Translations under genes and position numbers: made by a program
Shown: positions 5,222 through 6,354 of the stretch, in pieces
Position numbering within the stretch: position 1 is the stretch's first letter
Layout of the letters: each line of letters starts with the position of its first letter
The notes under the pieces: model-generated
The model's database searches: none
The model's input: the letters and a program-made list of their open reading frames with translations, nothing else
What the model was told of the DNA's origin: nothing
Assembly: GCA_934378195.1 (NCBI GenBank)
Contig: CAKRPO010000084.1
Coordinates: forward strand, 1-6,354
Source of the DNA: an uncultured Blautia sp.
GTDB lineage: Bacteria; Bacillota; Clostridia; Lachnospirales; Lachnospiraceae
Reading direction: 5' to 3'
Length of the DNA: 6,354 nt

Positions 5222-6349
5222 ATGACGGATCAGGAATATATGCTTCGAGCGATCCAGCTGGCTAAAAAAGGAGAAGGTTGGACGAATCCCAATCCGATGG
5301 TAGGGGCGGTGATCGTAAAAGACGGAAGGATCATCGGGGAAGGCTATCATAAAAAGTATGGAGAACTTCATGCAGAACGTAATGCTATTGCTTCTCTTAC
5401 AGAATCAGCAGAAGGTGCGGTGATTTATGTTACGCTTGAGCCTTGCTGTCATCATGGAAAAACACCTCCATGTACGGAAGCGATCATTGAACAGAAGATA
5501 AGAAAAGTGGTGATCGGTTCCCGGGATCCGAATCCGAAAGTGGCGGGAAAAGGTGTACAGATGTTAAGGGAAGCCGGTGTAACAGTAGTTGAAGATTTTA
5601 TGAGAGAAGAATGTGATCAGCTGAATCCGGTGTTTTTTCATTATATTACTATGAAGACTCCTTATGTAGTGATGAAGTATGCCATGACACTGGATGGGAA
5701 GATCGCAACGAAGACAGGAGCATCAAAATGGATCACCGGAGAAGCGGCACGAAAAGAAGTACAGCATATGCGGCATCAGTACATGGGAATTATGGCAGGC
5801 ATTGGAACTGTGCTTGCAGATGATCCGATGTTAAACGTCCGGGTAGAAGGATGGAAAAGTCCTGTCAGGATTGTGTGCGACAGTAAGCTCAGGATCCCGC
5901 CGGACAGTCAGATCGTAAAAAGTGCGGAAAAGTACCGGACGATCGTGGCTTATGCAGATCAGAAAAATACAGAAGAAAAAATAAAAATATTACATACCAT
6001 GGGAGTTGAGACCATTTACTGTCCAGATGAAAAGAATCAGATAGACCTTAAGAAGCTGATGACAGATCTTGGAAGCAAAGGCATTGACAGTATTCTCCTG
6101 GAAGGAGGCGGTACGTTAAATGACAGTGCCCTGCGAGCCGGAATTGTAAAGGAAGTACAGGCTTTTGTGGCACCAAAGCTGTTTGGCGGTGTGGCCGGGA
6201 AGACACCGGTAGAAGGTATCGGAGTTGAATTCCCGTCTGAAGCAGTGGAACTGAAATATACAGATATCTGCCAGATTGGTGAGGACATCCGGATAAGATG
6301 TCAGGTGTGTGAGAAAAAACAGGAGGAATCATGTTTACAGGAATCGTAG
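5222..6349 (+). CDS. ribD: Bifunctional riboflavin deaminase/reductase RibD
   Basis: This 375-residue cytoplasmic enzyme carries out two successive steps of riboflavin synthesis: deamination of 2,5-diamino-6-ribosylamino-pyrimidinone 5'-phosphate, then NADPH-dependent reduction of the ribosyl chain. Residues 1-145 are the zinc deaminase domain, with NPNPMVGAVIV, catalytic HAE (H50, E52) and the zinc cysteines in PCCHHGKTPPC (C75, C84). Residues about 146-365 are the DHFR-like reductase domain, with MKYAMTLDGKIAT, the SKWITG segment and LLEGGGTLN. Length and domains are complete. The start is the ATG at 5222, after AAGGAA. It is the first gene behind the FMN riboswitch. The final residues are translated from DNA that also contains the ribE ribosome binding site and start, so the two genes overlap by 19 bases. 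Confidence 0.97.
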   Translation: MTDQEYMLRAIQLAKKGEGWTNPNPMVGAVIVKDGRIIGEGYHKKYGELHAERNAIASLTESAEGAVIYVTLEPCCHHGKTPPCTEAIIEQKIRKVVIGSRDPNPKVAGKGVQMLREAGVTVVEDFMREECDQLNPVFFHYITMKTPYVVMKYAMTLDGKIATKTGASKWITGEAARKEVQHMRHQYMGIMAGIGTVLADDPMLNVRVEGWKSPVRIVCDSKLRIPPDSQIVKSAEKYRTIVAYADQKNTEEKIKILHTMGVETIYCPDEKNQIDLKKLMTDLGSKGIDSILLEGGGTLNDSALRAGIVKEVQAFVAPKLFGGVAGKTPVEGIGVEFPSEAVELKYTDICQIGEDIRIRCQVCEKKQEESCLQES

Positions 6350-6354
6350 AAGAG
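6331..6354 (+). CDS. ribE: Riboflavin synthase alpha subunit, 5' end only
   Basis: Only eight codons lie in the window: MFTGIVEE, the nearly invariant N-terminus of riboflavin synthase alpha, which dismutates 6,7-dimethyl-8-ribityllumazine to riboflavin. AGGAGG (6321-6326) lies 4 bases upstream. The start is inside the end of ribD, overlapping by 19 bases in another frame, so the two are probably translationally coupled. The gene runs out of the window. Confidence 0.9.

Overview
The window looks like chromosomal DNA from a low-to-moderate G+C Clostridia, most likely a Lachnospiraceae-type gut anaerobe. This is inferred from strong AGGAGG-type ribosome binding sites, A-rich intergenic DNA, a GntR-FCD regulator beside a sugar-acid operon, and an FMN riboswitch in front of ribD-ribE. 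The species cannot be read from the sequence alone.

Region 1 (about 49-4781) is a self-contained sugar-acid module. A FadR/FCD-type GntR regulator (minus strand, 101-745) is divergent from a three-gene plus-strand operon. The operon holds a GarR-type beta-hydroxyacid dehydrogenase (1110-1997), a DUF1537 four-carbon acid sugar kinase (2021-3445) and a GntP-family permease (3463-4733). The permease is split by a frameshift in a run of seven A's at 4072-4078. The divergent intergenic region (746-1109) has a good promoter in each direction. The operon promoter carries two overlapping palindromes with GTATAC cores between its -35 and -10, an obvious operator for the divergent regulator. The gene set resembles the E. 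coli ygbJ-ygbK-ygbN arrangement but has no aldolase or isomerase. The dehydrogenase looks like GarR rather than a threonate dehydrogenase.

Nearly identical terminator hairpins (49-89 and 4743-4781, 29 identical bases) bracket the whole module.

Region 2 (about 4798-6354) is the start of a riboflavin operon. It has a sigma-A-type promoter, a canonical FMN riboswitch (4839-4945), a long leader with two intrinsic terminators and further complementary segments, then ribD (5222-6349) and the first eight codons of ribE overlapping the ribD end. One terminator arm is complementary to a conserved strand of the aptamer, which suggests how the switch may work.

No RNA gene, insertion sequence or CRISPR array was seen. 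The most interesting points are the frameshifted permease, the duplicated flanking terminators, the two-register operator, the missing pathway steps and the tandem-terminator riboswitch leader.
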